A DNA stretch of 22,000 nt from Symbiodinium natans (GCA_905221605.1 CAJNDS010002087.1:69001-91000), one strand, 5' to 3'; positions 13,496 through 19,948 are shown, counted from the first letter of the stretch. Made by a program: numbers and translations. The notes: generated from the letters alone by a model not told the origin.

Positions 13496-13801
13496 GACTC
13501 CCGAAGCCGGCGGCTTTGCGACCAGCTGGAAGACGCCTCATTCAAAGATGTAATAAGATATGGTACTGCAATAGCAAAAAAAGATCAACGTTCTAATATA
13601 TCAGGAAACATATAGTAATTCGCCAATAGAGCAGCATTCCAAGTTCAAACAGCACCTGAACTGCAAGTTCTGGACGTGAACACTGCAAGTTTCAACATAA
13701 ACCCTCAAGATTCTCTTCAAGATCCTTAAAGCCCAACCCCTTGCAAACCCTGAGGCCCTTATGCCGTATGCCCGATGTCTCCGTGAACAGCTCAACGCTA
13801 G
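13496..13801. other. weak coding-like frames only
   Basis: At the edge of the AT island a short frame EAGGFATSWKTPHSK has high GC3 (about 13 of 19). Frames at 13618-13724 (AAFQVQTAPELQVLDVNTA) and about 13699-13833 (NPEALMPYARCLREQLNAS) are protein-like with GC3 of 40-57%. None has a clear splice site. Confidence 0.3.
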
Positions 13802-13924
13802 CACCCTATTAAGGGCCCAAGGCCCAAAATCTTAAGGTTCAAGGCCCAGCAGCCGACGTACGCTGCGGAGTGCCTCAACTACGAGCACCTGGGCTCGCAG
13901 AGTTTGGCGGCTCTAGGCTCCTGA
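13802..13924 (+). CDS. well-supported exon QQPTYAAECLNYEH
   Basis: In this frame the last 25 codons, QQPTYAAECLNYEHLGSQ and onward, have about 21 ending in G/C. An acceptor aaggcccag (about 13854) fits the start of the bias. The frame closes at TGA 13922 but resumes coding character in the same phase. Function unknown. Confidence 0.47.
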   Translation, partial: HPIKGPRPKILRFKAQQPTYAAECLNYEHLGSQSLAALGS

Positions 13925-14047
13925 GGGGCTTCTAGGCCTCGAGCAAGGCTTCCTTTAGCAACGCGGGAGCGGCTTGCCAACTACAAATGGGAGAAGGCTG
14001 TGCGAAAAGCCGCCGATGGACCCCAACGCGGGCTAAATTCCTACTAG
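13925..14047 (+). CDS. in-phase exon RERLANYKWEKAVRK
   Basis: After TGA 13922 the same frame leads to an acceptor ggcttcctttag (about 13959) and TRERLANYKWEKAVRKAADG, with about 16 of 24 codons ending in G/C, then TAG 14045. It is helical and charged. A GC-type donor at AAG|GCTGTG (about 13996) with the acceptor cctactag (14047) would give a 51-nt intron that removes the TAG in phase. Confidence 0.42.
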   Translation, partial: GASRPRARLPLATRERLANYKWEKAVRKAADGPQRGLNSY

Positions 14048-14125
14048 GTGTCGACTGCCTTCGACGAGCTTTCTCGAGATTTCTCGAGGTACCTACACCA
14101 GTTAACGAAGGCATGCAGGGCCTGA
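14048..14125 (+). CDS. in-phase exon STAFDELSRDFSRYL
   Basis: Directly after TAG 14045 the same frame reads VSTAFDELSRDFSRYLHQLT and ends at TGA 14123. About 17 of 25 codons end in G/C. It contains an exact duplication-like ttctcgaga/ttctcgagg (14071-14089). Together with the two upstream segments it reads as one helical protein. Confidence 0.42.
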   Translation: MSTAFDELSRDFSRYLHQLTKACRA

Positions 14126-14289
14126 GAAGATTGCTGCGGTTGGCTTACTCCATCCTGGCCCTTTTCTCACAGCTAGAGCGCTACAGCAAACCTTTGCGCC
14201 ATTTGCACCTGCGCACCTCTGATCCAAACACGTTGCCATGCCTGACAGAGCATGACATGATGCGCGAACGTGCTTGCTGGGTCTTGTGA
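14113..14289 (+). CDS. Leu/Arg-rich helical exon
   Basis: Within the open frame 13987-14289 the part from ATG 14113 reads GLRRLLRLAYSILALFSQLE, then RYSKPLRHLHLRTSDPN. About 42 of 60 codons end in G/C, one of the longest strongly biased runs in the window. The frame closes at TGA 14287, then continues in phase. No family recognised. Confidence 0.48.
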   Translation: MQGLRRLLRLAYSILALFSQLERYSKPLRHLHLRTSDPNTLPCLTEHDMMRERACWVL

Positions 14290-14349
14290 GCAAGCAGGGA
14301 GGCCGCGGCGGACATGTTGATGGAGCTGCTGAGTTTCATGCGATTTTGA
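14290..14349 (+). CDS. in-phase exon EAAADMLMELLSF (repeat copy 1)
   Basis: The frame after TGA 14287 reads SREAAADMLMELLSFMRF to TGA 14347; thirteen of 14 core codons end in G/C. It lies in copy 1 of the tandem duplication, and MLMELLS is repeated in copy 2. An acceptor gagcaagcag (about 14299) could start it. Confidence 0.42.
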   Translation, partial: ASREAAADMLMELLSFMRF

Positions 14350-14582
14350 TTTGTTTCGCCCTACCCGAATGACTCTCGTTTGCAACACTAGCTGGTTGAG
14401 TCATCACACCGCTGGCCAGGTGTGGGGCAGCACGCATGGGTCCATGCCTGCGAGTTGCGTGATCTCGGCTGGACACATGGCTCGCACCCTTGAGGCCAAC
14501 ACGCTGCTTCAGAGCAGTGCATGACAGCAAGATGATGCGCCAACATGCTTGCTGGGGGTGCCCAGTTCCCGGCAGGGACTGA

Positions 14583-14660
14583 CTGGCTTGTGTGCAAGCA
14601 GGGGAGGCCGCAGAAATGTTGATGGAGCTGCTGAGTTTGGTTCACGCGGTTGTGGTTTGA
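14583..14660 (+). CDS. exon EAAEMLMELLS (repeat copy 2)
   Basis: In copy 2 the frame from TGA 14580 reads LACVQAGEAAEMLMELLSLV and stops at TGA 14658. Thirteen of 19 codons end in G/C. It matches copy 1 at protein level (EAA-x-x-MLMELLS). A second frame through 14522-14725 is also open for 68 codons, and a minus frame (14816-14388) reads through both copies. Confidence 0.38.
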   Translation: MACVQAGEAAEMLMELLSLVHAVVV

Positions 14661-14702
14661 TTCGCCCTGCCCAAATGACTCGTTTGCAAGCAGGGGAGGT
14701 GC

Positions 14703-14855
14703 ATGAACATGGTGCATGGCATGGCTGATGCGGCTGTGATTACCAACTCTGCCAGAACACCACTGGCGGGCTGCTGGGCTGGGAGTTGCGCACTGGCCCC
14801 CGCCCTTGCAACACACCAGCTTCGTTGCTCATCGCATCAGAATTTGCATTCATGA
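14703..14855 (+). CDS. 50-residue frame, candidate exon
   Basis: From ATG 14703 the frame reads NMVHGMADAAVITNSARTPL, then AGCWAGSCALAPALATHQL, to TGA 14853. About 26 of 44 codons end in G/C. It begins within the partial third repeat copy. The small-residue, Ala/Gly/Cys-rich part could be a signal or membrane segment. Confidence 0.3.
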   Translation: MNMVHGMADAAVITNSARTPLAGCWAGSCALAPALATHQLRCSSHQNLHS

Positions 14856-14915
14856 TCTGGCACCTGCCAGCCATGCGGCCGAGCGCCGGTGTTTTCAAAC
14901 CATTCGGAATCCCAG

Positions 14916-14973
14916 GAACTTGTGGAAAGGCATCACGGAGACTTTCAAGGACGAGGAGGCGCCGGGCGAATAG
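14916..14973 (+). CDS. acidic C-terminal exon KGITETFKDEEAPGE
   Basis: After an acceptor ttcggaatcccag (14903-14915) the exon reads NLWKGITETFKDEEAPGE and stops at TAG 14971. Fifteen of 18 codons end in G/C. The short acidic end with a stop right after the biased stretch makes it a convincing terminal exon. Confidence 0.47.
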
Positions 14974-15156
14974 TAAATTGTGAATGCCCCTCCTGCTGTT
15001 CTTGTTTATGACATAGTTACATGATTGTGCTGTTGTATGTTGGATTACGATATGACTACGTTAGCATGCGGTGTCTCATATGAGTGTATTAGCACACTCT
15101 TATGCTGTCATGCTTGTTGCTGTGCTAATCAGCCGCATGATCTTCAAGTATCGCAG

Positions 15157-15228
15157 GACAACGATGTGCAGAAGACCTCGAGCTTGGAGGCAGATCCTGC
15201 GACGGAGGACCCAGGCAATAAGTCATGA
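15157..15228 (+). CDS. acidic C-terminal exon ending DPGNKS
   Basis: The acceptor gtatcgcag (15148-15156) is followed by DNDVQKTSSLEADPATEDPG and NKS, TGA 15226. Sixteen of 23 codons end in G/C. It is similar in size and acidity to the terminal exon ending at 14973, so the two may be alternative ends or belong to two neighbouring genes. Confidence 0.47.
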   Translation, partial: DNDVQKTSSLEADPATEDPGNKS

Positions 15229-15458
15229 GGGGCCTGATATGGAAAAATGCTTCTGCCTTCAACCTGTATCGCCAAGATTCGAAGGTGCGGGGCGAATGCT
15301 GAGCCCTAGGCCTGCCCTAAATAAGAAACTCAAGACTGGGTTGTGCTTTGGGATCAATTTTGATTTCTCGGCTTTCCTTGTTGCGGAATTTGTTCAGAAA
15401 TCATTTTCAAAGGGTTTAAAGCACAACTCAGAAGATCTTTACATCATAATTGCATCAG
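15229..15458. other. intron-like, within a 221-codon frame
   Basis: The longest ATG-started frame of the window (15071-15736) covers this stretch, reading for example GINFDFSAFLVAEFVQKSF. Here the DNA is AT-richer with low GC3, and a better-biased frame takes over at 15459. I read it as intron or spacer. Confidence 0.4.
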
Positions 15459-15675
15459 AAGAAGGACAAGCCCTTGCCTTACAAGTCTGTATTTGTGTCT
15501 CCTGCCATGGGCAAGTTTTCTTGCCCAATGTCGACCTTCTTTCGCGAGGACGCTGCATTGGACTCCTACCACCCATGCGAGGTGGCCAAGTCAGCTGGTG
15601 GTATTTTCGGCCAATGGGGCGGAGGCCAAACTGGATTGATTTTAGGGAACATGGCCGGACGCCTGAAGCCCCGAG
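15459..15675 (+). CDS. well-supported 72-codon exon
   Basis: After an acceptor attgcatcag (15458) the frame reads KKDKPLPYKSVFVSPAMGKF, then STFFREDAALDSYHPCEVAK and GGIFGQWGGGQTGLILGNM. It ends at CGAG|GTGTGTAAG (15675/15676), a good donor. About 45 of 71 codons end in G/C. The Gly-rich GQWGGGQTG stretch could be a loop or nucleotide-binding turn, but no family is recognised. It overlaps the 221-codon frame in another phase. Confidence 0.5.
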
Positions 15676-15903
15676 GTGTGTAAGCTCTACCCTCGAAGCC
15701 TTCCCCCGAACGCGCAGCAAGATGTTCTTGCTTTGAGTGTCGTTTCATCTCGGCTCGAGACTTCAAAAAGACCTGTCTCGGCCCTCATGTGCTCCAAACT
15801 CGAAGCTCCCAACCATGCTCAACAAACAAGTGATCGGCATCGCTTCGGACGGGTAGATGTGCATGGCTCTTTCACATTCGGTCTAAAAAGATGCCGCATC
15901 TAA
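15676..15903 (+). CDS. weak frame, possible exon
   Basis: A 75-codon frame ending at TAA 15901 includes RPVSALMCSKLEAPNHAQQT and FGRVDVHGSFTFGLKR. Bias is modest and its start overlaps the donor of the previous exon. It is in phase with the next candidate. Confidence 0.24.
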   Translation: MCKLYPRSLPPNAQQDVLALSVVSSRLETSKRPVSALMCSKLEAPNHAQQTSDRHRFGRVDVHGSFTFGLKRCRI

Positions 15904-16074
15904 GATGCCCTTAAGCTCTACCCTCAGCATCGAATGCCTACTACTGAGCCTGCAGCTCAAAGCCCTGAACCCGGAAGCGCAGGCGACGGCTCCACTGCTC
16001 CGGAGAACATGATGTATGCAGACTGGAACGACTGCATGCAAGGACCCGGCTTTCTTCGACCCAGAAACGCCTAG
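15904..16074 (+). CDS. 56-codon frame, candidate exon
   Basis: Open from TAA 15901 to TAG 16072. From ATG 15934 it reads MPTTEPAAQSPEPGSAGDGS, then ENMMYADWNDCMQGPGFLRP. About 24 of 43 codons end in G/C, and 15 of 19 around GDGSTAPENMMYADWND. It has a Pro/Ser/Gly linker followed by an aromatic, acidic segment. Unknown function. Confidence 0.38.
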   Translation, partial: DALKLYPQHRMPTTEPAAQSPEPGSAGDGSTAPENMMYADWNDCMQGPGFLRPRNA

Positions 16075-16395
16075 GATGTAAGATGGACACCTGTCTGGGG
16101 CCATTTAGGTGACGGTGTAGGGTTTGGGGTTCGGCCGCTTCGAGGGTTGGGTGGCTCAGACCCCAAAGCTGCCCGAGATCTAAGCCCTACACACTGGCCC
16201 CCTTGGCACTCAGCTCAAAGGGGTTCAGGGTTTATAGGGTTTGGGGTTTAGGCTCGGAGGTGCCTAAGACTTGGCTCGGCGATGTACAGAGTTTTGAATT
16301 TGGCCGTAGGAGATGTGTGTTCTTGTTCCTGGCAGTTGATTACAAATTCCAATCCAGTTGCGAAAGGGTTTTGGCCTCTACTTCGAAACCTATAG
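16075..16395. other. spacer or intron with telomere-like motifs
   Basis: gtagggtttggggttcgg (16113-16130) and cagggtttatagggtttggg (from 16225) are degenerate telomere-type strings on the G-rich strand. A 71-codon frame (16203-16418) runs through them without clear bias. Confidence 0.5.
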
Positions 16396-16551
16396 CCAGA
16401 CAGTCCCACAACGCTTGAAGAGCTGCTAGGAGACATCGAGCGAGACCTGGCTTCTGCCAAGCTGGACTACCATGCAGCACTGACAGACCCTAGGCTGCCC
16501 TTTTACAAAACGCTGCCGAAGGGCTTGCCACCCCGGTTGCAGTGCAGCTGA
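16396..16551 (+). CDS. helical exon DIERDLASAKLDYHA
   Basis: Open from TAG 16393 to TGA 16549, reading EELLGDIERDLASAKLDYHA, then LTDPRLPFYKTLPKGLPPR. About 33 of 51 codons end in G/C. It is probably a coiled helix followed by a Pro-rich turn. A minus frame (16771-16490) overlaps its 3' part. It may be an early exon of the gene whose end is modelled at 17323-17867. Confidence 0.47.
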   Translation, partial: PDSPTTLEELLGDIERDLASAKLDYHAALTDPRLPFYKTLPKGLPPRLQCS

Positions 16552-16981
16552 ACACCATGATGCCGTGCTGCGGAGGAGCAATGGGCCCTTTCACACGTCC
16601 CCAACACGAACGGTTCTGTGGAAATGTCAGGACATCTTCATGAGGCGGACCCTTGCACAATGACTTGAAAGGGGCTTTGTCGACAGCCTGCCGTTTTCGA
16701 GAATCTCGTGCTCGTTGCGCGCGCGTGCTGGTTCTCCACCAGTCGCCGTTACCCAAATGACCTTCATACATGCCACAGGCTTCATGCCAAAGGTGTTCAG
16801 ACTGCCTAAACTACATGATTCCAGCTTAACATGCCAGTTCCCATATACTGAAATTTGTACGTTCCACCGCATTGCCCGGGGCAGCGCTCACGCGACTAAC
16901 GATTTGAGGGTTTTGGGTCATTTCCTCACGAGTGTGTACTGTTTCTGCGCGCGTGCTCTAGCTTAGCCAGTCAAGAGCCGA
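16552..16981. other. no strong gene
   Basis: Open frames exist on both strands (minus 16872-16627, plus 16715-16966), but none shows consistent third-position bias or a paired splice-site set. Confidence 0.35.
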
Positions 16982-17089
16982 GACAGTTTAACGAACGTTG
17001 CCGAGTGCACCCAGGACTTCATTGCAGACGTCACCAATGCGGGCATGGGTATGATGTGCGCGCTCATCCCGGACGCAAGGGCCTTATAG
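16982..17089 (+). CDS. candidate exon DFIADVTNAGMGMM
   Basis: The frame reads NVAECTQDFIADVTNAGMGM, then CALIPDARAL, to TAG 17087. About two thirds of codons end in G/C. An AG in gtgcacccag (17014) could start it at DFIAD. It is a small-residue, Met-rich helix. No good GT donor was found before the stop. Confidence 0.37.
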   Translation, partial: DSLTNVAECTQDFIADVTNAGMGMMCALIPDARAL

Positions 17090-17322
17090 TTGCTGTGAAC
17101 GGTCTGTAGCATTACCGCAGGGTGCGAAGAAAGTTTGCGTGACCTTGCAAGCCCTTGTGGTCTCATGAATCTACGGCATGTCACTTTACACTTCAGGATT
17201 TTGCAGACTCGTAGCTTTCGTGCACTATGTATTGAGCTGTTGTGTCACCACCCGCCCACCTCTAGTGTCATTAGCCTTGGTACACTCGTTGTTGGTGTCT
17301 TTTTCCTTGCTTTGCCTCTCAG

Positions 17323-17464
17323 ACCCCCACTGCCGCAAGTAAAACGCCCGTCACCAAGGTCACGATCGCACCCATGGGCGCCGGTCTGGCCTTAAACCCT
17401 GGGGACATTTGCGGCGGCATTGCGGACCTCTTAAGCGCCGCCTATGACTTTGCAGGAGCGCCAT
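17323..17464 (+). CDS. exon 1 of three-exon model
   Basis: A near-ideal acceptor (ctttttccttgctttgcctctcag, 17299-17322) opens a frame KTPVTKVTIAPMGAGLALNP, then GDICGGIADLLSAAYDFAGA. About 31 of 47 codons end in G/C. CCAT|GTAGTG at 17464/17465 is a donor leaving phase 1, compatible with the next exon. If unspliced, the frame runs to TAG 17536. The Gly/Ala-rich helix after NPGDIC could be membrane-associated. Family unknown. Confidence 0.52.
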
Positions 17465-17566
17465 GTAGTGGTTGGTCCCATCGGGTTAGGCGGTTGTCAA
17501 GTGCGAGCCTCCAGCTACTTGCACATGCCGCAAAATAGACATTGTCTTGAAAGCCCCTCTGGCAAG

Positions 17567-17653
17567 GGGCTGCAGGAAGGACTGCTTCTTTTGGTACTGA
17601 CATCAGCTTTGGACTTTGGAGTGGGAACCAGCACATTGTCATCCACAGCAACA
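17567..17653 (+). CDS. exon 2 of three-exon model
   Basis: Bounded by an acceptor cccctctggcaag (17566) and a donor AACA|GTCAGTG (17653/17654), it reads AAGRTASFGTDISFGLWSGN, then QHIVIHSN. Thirteen of 20 codons from Gly-Thr-Asp on end in G/C. It enters in phase 1 and leaves in phase 1, matching both neighbours. The introns on either side are 102 and 119 nt. The pattern suggests beta strands. Confidence 0.45.
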
Positions 17654-17690
17654 GTCAGTGTCAGAGCCAGGGGCTTGCACTCCGGACTGT

Positions 17691-17760
17691 ACTATAATAT
17701 ACTATAATATACCATAATATACCAGAATTTACCATAATATGCCATAATATACTATAATTG
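17691..17760. repeat. seven tandem 10-bp units (actataatat)
   Basis: Exactly seven consecutive 10-mers fit the unit actataatat: two perfect, five with one to three changes (accataatat, accagaattt, accataatat, gccataatat, actataattg). The array sits inside the last intron of the three-exon model, ending about 10 bp before the acceptor. Period 10 equals about one DNA turn. Confidence 0.92.
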
Positions 17761-17772
17761 TCTGTAATACAG

Positions 17773-17867
17773 CTGTCGCTTCGAGCTCAGGGCCGATTAG
17801 TGGCTTCCACTTCGCCAAGCAGGGCTGGTCCATCGAACAGGAGCCCAGCCAAAATGGCTGCTTCTAG
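17773..17867 (+). CDS. exon 3 (C-terminal) of three-exon model
   Basis: After the acceptor tctgtaatacag (17761-17772) the exon reads VASSSGPISGFHFAKQGWSI and EQEPSQNGCF, ending at TAG 17865. In the last 21 codons, 19 end in G/C, nearly the highest bias of the window. Phase agrees with exon 2 (A + CT gives Thr). The core AGCCAAAATGGCT resembles the dinoflagellate spliced leader by chance only. Confidence 0.52.
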
Positions 17868-17921
17868 GGGAAGGGATTACGGGAATGTGTGAGCTTGCAA
17901 GGGAGTCGAGGAACTTGAAGC

Positions 17922-18167
17922 TTGAAGATAGAACTCGGGCACCGTGGCTTTGAGGGACCCTCAGGCGTCTTTTTCAAGTGTTTGAGGTGTCTGGGTGGTG
18001 TGCGAACAAGTGCTCTCAGCCGATTTTGGGTTCTTGGGTCTGGGGGTATGAGCCAAGTCGGTTTCCTCAGGATTTGGAGCCCTGAGTTGGCCCACTTGCA
18101 CCCGCCTCGGCGTGCCTCCAAAACAATATGCAAAAGATTGCAAAAGAGCGGCAGCCAAAAAAGATAG
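17922..18167 (+). CDS. 82-codon open frame
   Basis: The frame reads IELGHRGFEGPSGVFFKCLR, later GSGGMSQVGFLRIWSPELAH, and ends Lys/Arg-rich at TAG 18165. About 38 of 63 codons end in G/C. Two minus frames overlap. Start and splice sites are unclear, and its first codon call at 17922 is not an ATG. Function unknown. Confidence 0.34.
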   Translation: MKIELGHRGFEGPSGVFFKCLRCLGGVRTSALSRFWVLGSGGMSQVGFLRIWSPELAHLHPPRRASKTICKRLQKSGSQKR

Positions 18168-18296
18168 AATGCATTTTGCTGCAGCCGTTTGTCGTTTTGA
18201 AATTGCCGCGTGCCATCTTGTCAGCGAGAATTAGGGTTTCGACTATGTTCCAAACAACGAAGGAAAAATGACTCACGATCCCCTTTTTCCCTGCAG

Positions 18297-18548
18297 GCAA
18301 CGTTGAAGAGCACGAAGAAACAAAGCGGATCCTGTTTTCATCGTCTAGAAATGGCCTGCGTCTGCAAACGTTGCCCTCAGGGAGGCGAGGGAAGGGAAAT
18401 AGACGGCTCGAGGGGGCTGTACTCGTGCCACACTGTGGCACACTGTAGCTCTGGCTGTGACACACTGCGCACACTGACCAAAGAACAAAAAACCAAATGT
18501 GTAAGCACCATTCTGTGCGTCTTCAAACTGTTTTCACCCTGCTGCTGA
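18297..18548 (+). CDS. Cys-rich exon after excellent acceptor
   Basis: ccctttttccctgcag (18281-18296) is an excellent acceptor. The frame starting there reads ATLKSTKKQSGSCFHRLEMA, then CVCKRCPQGGEGR and SCHTVAHCSSGCDT, to TGA 18546. About 32 of 53 codons end in G/C. The many Cys/His could bind metal. A second frame from the same acceptor (NVEEHEETKRILFSSS, to 18448) has 54%. The 135-codon minus frame over 18474-18067 is rejected because the pyrimidine tract faces the plus strand. Confidence 0.45.
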   Translation, partial: ATLKSTKKQSGSCFHRLEMACVCKRCPQGGEGREIDGSRGLYSCHTVAHCSSGCDTLRTLTKEQKTKCVSTILCVFKLFSPCC

Positions 18549-18665
18549 TCTTCTAAGCTGCTGGCGCAGAAATCAGGTGCACTTTCAAAAAGAGTTTTCA
18601 GCTGGATTGAAAAATTGATGAAAGAAGCTCTTTATGAGAAAGTCAACAAACTTAGGCGCGGTTAA
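18549..18665 (+). CDS. in-phase Lys-rich continuation
   Basis: Directly after TGA 18546 the same frame reads LAQKSGALSKRVFSWIEKLM, then KEALYEKVNKLRRG, to TAA. It looks like an amphipathic basic helix, but GC3 is only about 42%. It may be a real exon or chance. Confidence 0.25.
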   Translation, partial: SSKLLAQKSGALSKRVFSWIEKLMKEALYEKVNKLRRG

Positions 18666-18686
18666 AAGTTTCTAAGCGTTTGCGTC

Positions 18687-19088
18687 ATGCAGAAGGCTGT
18701 CTGCAAGGCAGAGAAGAGCCGAGATGCTCCAAGCGAAGCGCGTGTTCATCTGAAATTCTTGTGTAAGCGTGTGGGCATGCAGCCAAAACACCTTCACAAG
18801 GGCCTGATGAAAAGGCTTTGCATCGAAAGAGCCCTTTGTCAGCATTTCGCGCCAGGAACCCATGAGCAACCGAGTGGTGCGAAGCACTCTCACGTGCAGT
18901 TTGTTCTCACATGTTTCCAAAAACGCAGGCTTCAGCACGTTTTTCAGTTGAGTTTCGTCGTTTTAGGGGTGTCACTTTGCCCAGATGCAACCGTTGCAAC
19001 CTTAACAAGCTTCAAGGTTCGCTTCTTATTCTGCCCTGTGTTACACCGCACCCTGCAGCATTCCCCAGAACAGGGCGTATCGAAGTAA
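18687..19088 (+). CDS. 133-residue open frame with ATG
   Basis: MQKAVCKAEKSRDAPSEARV begins a basic protein that continues FLCKRVGMQPKHLHKGLMKR and ends with a hydrophobic part. In the first 54 codons about 32 end in G/C. The second half is less biased and overlaps another frame (18911-19120) with a CNRCNLNKL motif. The first part could be a 5' exon with the true start. No family recognised. Confidence 0.43.
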   Translation: MQKAVCKAEKSRDAPSEARVHLKFLCKRVGMQPKHLHKGLMKRLCIERALCQHFAPGTHEQPSGAKHSHVQFVLTCFQKRRLQHVFQLSFVVLGVSLCPDATVATLTSFKVRFLFCPVLHRTLQHSPEQGVSK

Positions 19089-19172
19089 GAGTCCACTGGA
19101 GAGTCCGTACTGGGCCCTGAAGCCAGGAGTTGACTGTATGCCAGAACCTTACGGCGGGTTAAAGTAGCAGCC

Positions 19173-19361
19173 ATGCAGGCAAGACTTCTTGTAGCCACTG
19201 TCTCGCCTGAGGAAGGCTACGCCGCATGCAATCCCATGCAGATCGGCTTCGCACGGGCTTTTTGCAACTTGGTGCATGGTGCCTCTGTGCACCCCCCCCC
19301 TTACTCTGCCGATCGAGAAAGCACTGGGCATGGCTTGATCTTGATCACTGAGGAAGCTTAA
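19173..19361 (+). CDS. 62-residue open frame
   Basis: From ATG 19173: MQARLLVATVSPEEGYAACN, then PMQIGFARAFCNLVHGASVH. About 24 of 40 codons end in G/C. A C9 run at 19292-19300 near the 3' part may be a splice-acceptor tract, in which case the last residues (GLILITEEA) belong to another frame. A minus frame (19463-19149) overlaps. Confidence 0.42.
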   Translation: MQARLLVATVSPEEGYAACNPMQIGFARAFCNLVHGASVHPPPYSADRESTGHGLILITEEA

Positions 19362-19374
19362 GTGGATTTGTCCG

Positions 19375-19506
19375 ATGCCCATGTCGGTGCTTGCCGTACT
19401 TTGCGCTCTAGGCGATATCCACTGCGTGCGAGACGCGGTGGTCAGAGGCGATCGGTCCATCATCCGGAATCTAGAGACCAGACTGCTTTTCTGCGGGTAT
19501 TCTTAG
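19375..19506 (+). CDS. 43-residue biased frame
   Basis: ATG 19375 starts MPMSVLAVLCALGDIHCVRD, continuing VVRGDRSIIRNLETRLLF to TAG 19504. About 26 of 39 codons end in G/C. It is phase-shifted from the preceding frame, whose stop is 14 bases upstream. The first 15 residues are hydrophobic like a signal peptide, but this may equally be an internal exon. Confidence 0.45.
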   Translation: MPMSVLAVLCALGDIHCVRDAVVRGDRSIIRNLETRLLFCGYS

Positions 19507-19597
19507 GGTCTACTGAGTCTGCTGTCTAGTTCTTCGTGAAGCATCAGAGCAGAAGGCACCCTATTAAATAACGCACAGGGTAATGAAGAGGGATATG

Positions 19598-19615
19598 GGG
19601 TACCCAGGGTACCCA
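19598..19615. repeat. perfect 9-bp tandem duplication
   Basis: gggtaccca occurs twice in a row; each copy contains the palindrome GGTACC. Confidence 0.9.
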
Positions 19616-19712
19616 AGTCTCCAATTCCCTATTGAGATGCCAAGGAGCTTGCCACCAAGAAGACAAACAGCAACATGAAGGCCATGGCTTCATTGTGTTG
19701 TTTTTTTTGCAG

Positions 19713-19797
19713 AAGCCCATGCCATGCCGGCTTTCCAGCCCTAACTCCATACCTCTCATCAAGGAAGTCCTCATTCATCAGTCACTCTCAATGGATG
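19713..19797 (+). CDS. exon with strong acceptor and donor
   Basis: cattgtgttgttttttttgcag (19691-19712) is a strong acceptor, and GATG|GTAAGGC (19797/19798) a strong donor. The exon reads KPMPCRLSSPNSIPLIKEVL, then IHQSLSMD. About 17 of 28 codons end in G/C. The frame stays open through the intron, so an unspliced 121-codon reading (19632-19997) also exists. Product unknown. Confidence 0.5.
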
Positions 19798-19916
19798 GTA
19801 AGGCTACATATGAACTAATAACCACTGCCCACCTTAACAGAAGTCTTAATGAGTCTTTCTTACTATTCTCACCCCTATATAAGGATAGAGAATCAGTAGT
19901 TTCTTGTGCTTTCCAG

Positions 19917-19948
19917 GTGAATATCTTCTCCAATCTCTGGACTCATAA
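19917..19948 (+). CDS. short terminal exon, phase-compatible
   Basis: tttcttgtgctttccag (19900-19916) is a good acceptor. Joined in phase 1 to the previous exon it gives DGEYLLQSLDS and stops at TAA 19946. The intron would be 119 nt. The alternative is continued reading in the long frame (VNIFSNLWTHNC...), stop at 19995. Confidence 0.36.

Larger units (their letters stand above)
14229..14695 (+). repeat. about 300-bp tandem duplication, two diverged copies
   Basis: Copy 1 spans about 14229-14390 and copy 2 about 14500-14695. Matching blocks include gcttgctggg, gcaagcaggg(g)aggccgc, the identical 23-bp block starting at 14314 and 14616 (offset 302) and cgccctrccc with its flanks. A further partial copy of the gcaagcagggg block starts at 14686. 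The copies diverge between blocks by indels. Confidence 0.8.

Noticed and set aside
15071-15736. 221-codon frame, the longest ATG-started one, as a single gene
   Set aside because: It contains an acceptor, a donor and a better-biased frame in another phase (15459-15675). The first half is AT-richer with low GC3.
17845-17866. AGCCAAAATGGCT, whose reverse complement matches 13 bases of the dinoflagellate spliced leader core
   Set aside because: The flanks do not match the leader, the core is self-complementary so a match on either strand is easier, and it lies inside a strongly biased coding stretch (PSQNGCF-stop).
18067-18474. 135-codon minus frame with a hydrophobic segment
   Set aside because: Its supposed acceptor is the complement of a palindromic cctgcagg; the pyrimidine tract clearly belongs to the plus-strand acceptor at 18296.
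19868-19882. TATA-box-like ctatataagg as a promoter
   Set aside because: It lies inside a probable 119-nt intron, and dinoflagellate promoters are not known to rely on a classical TATA box.
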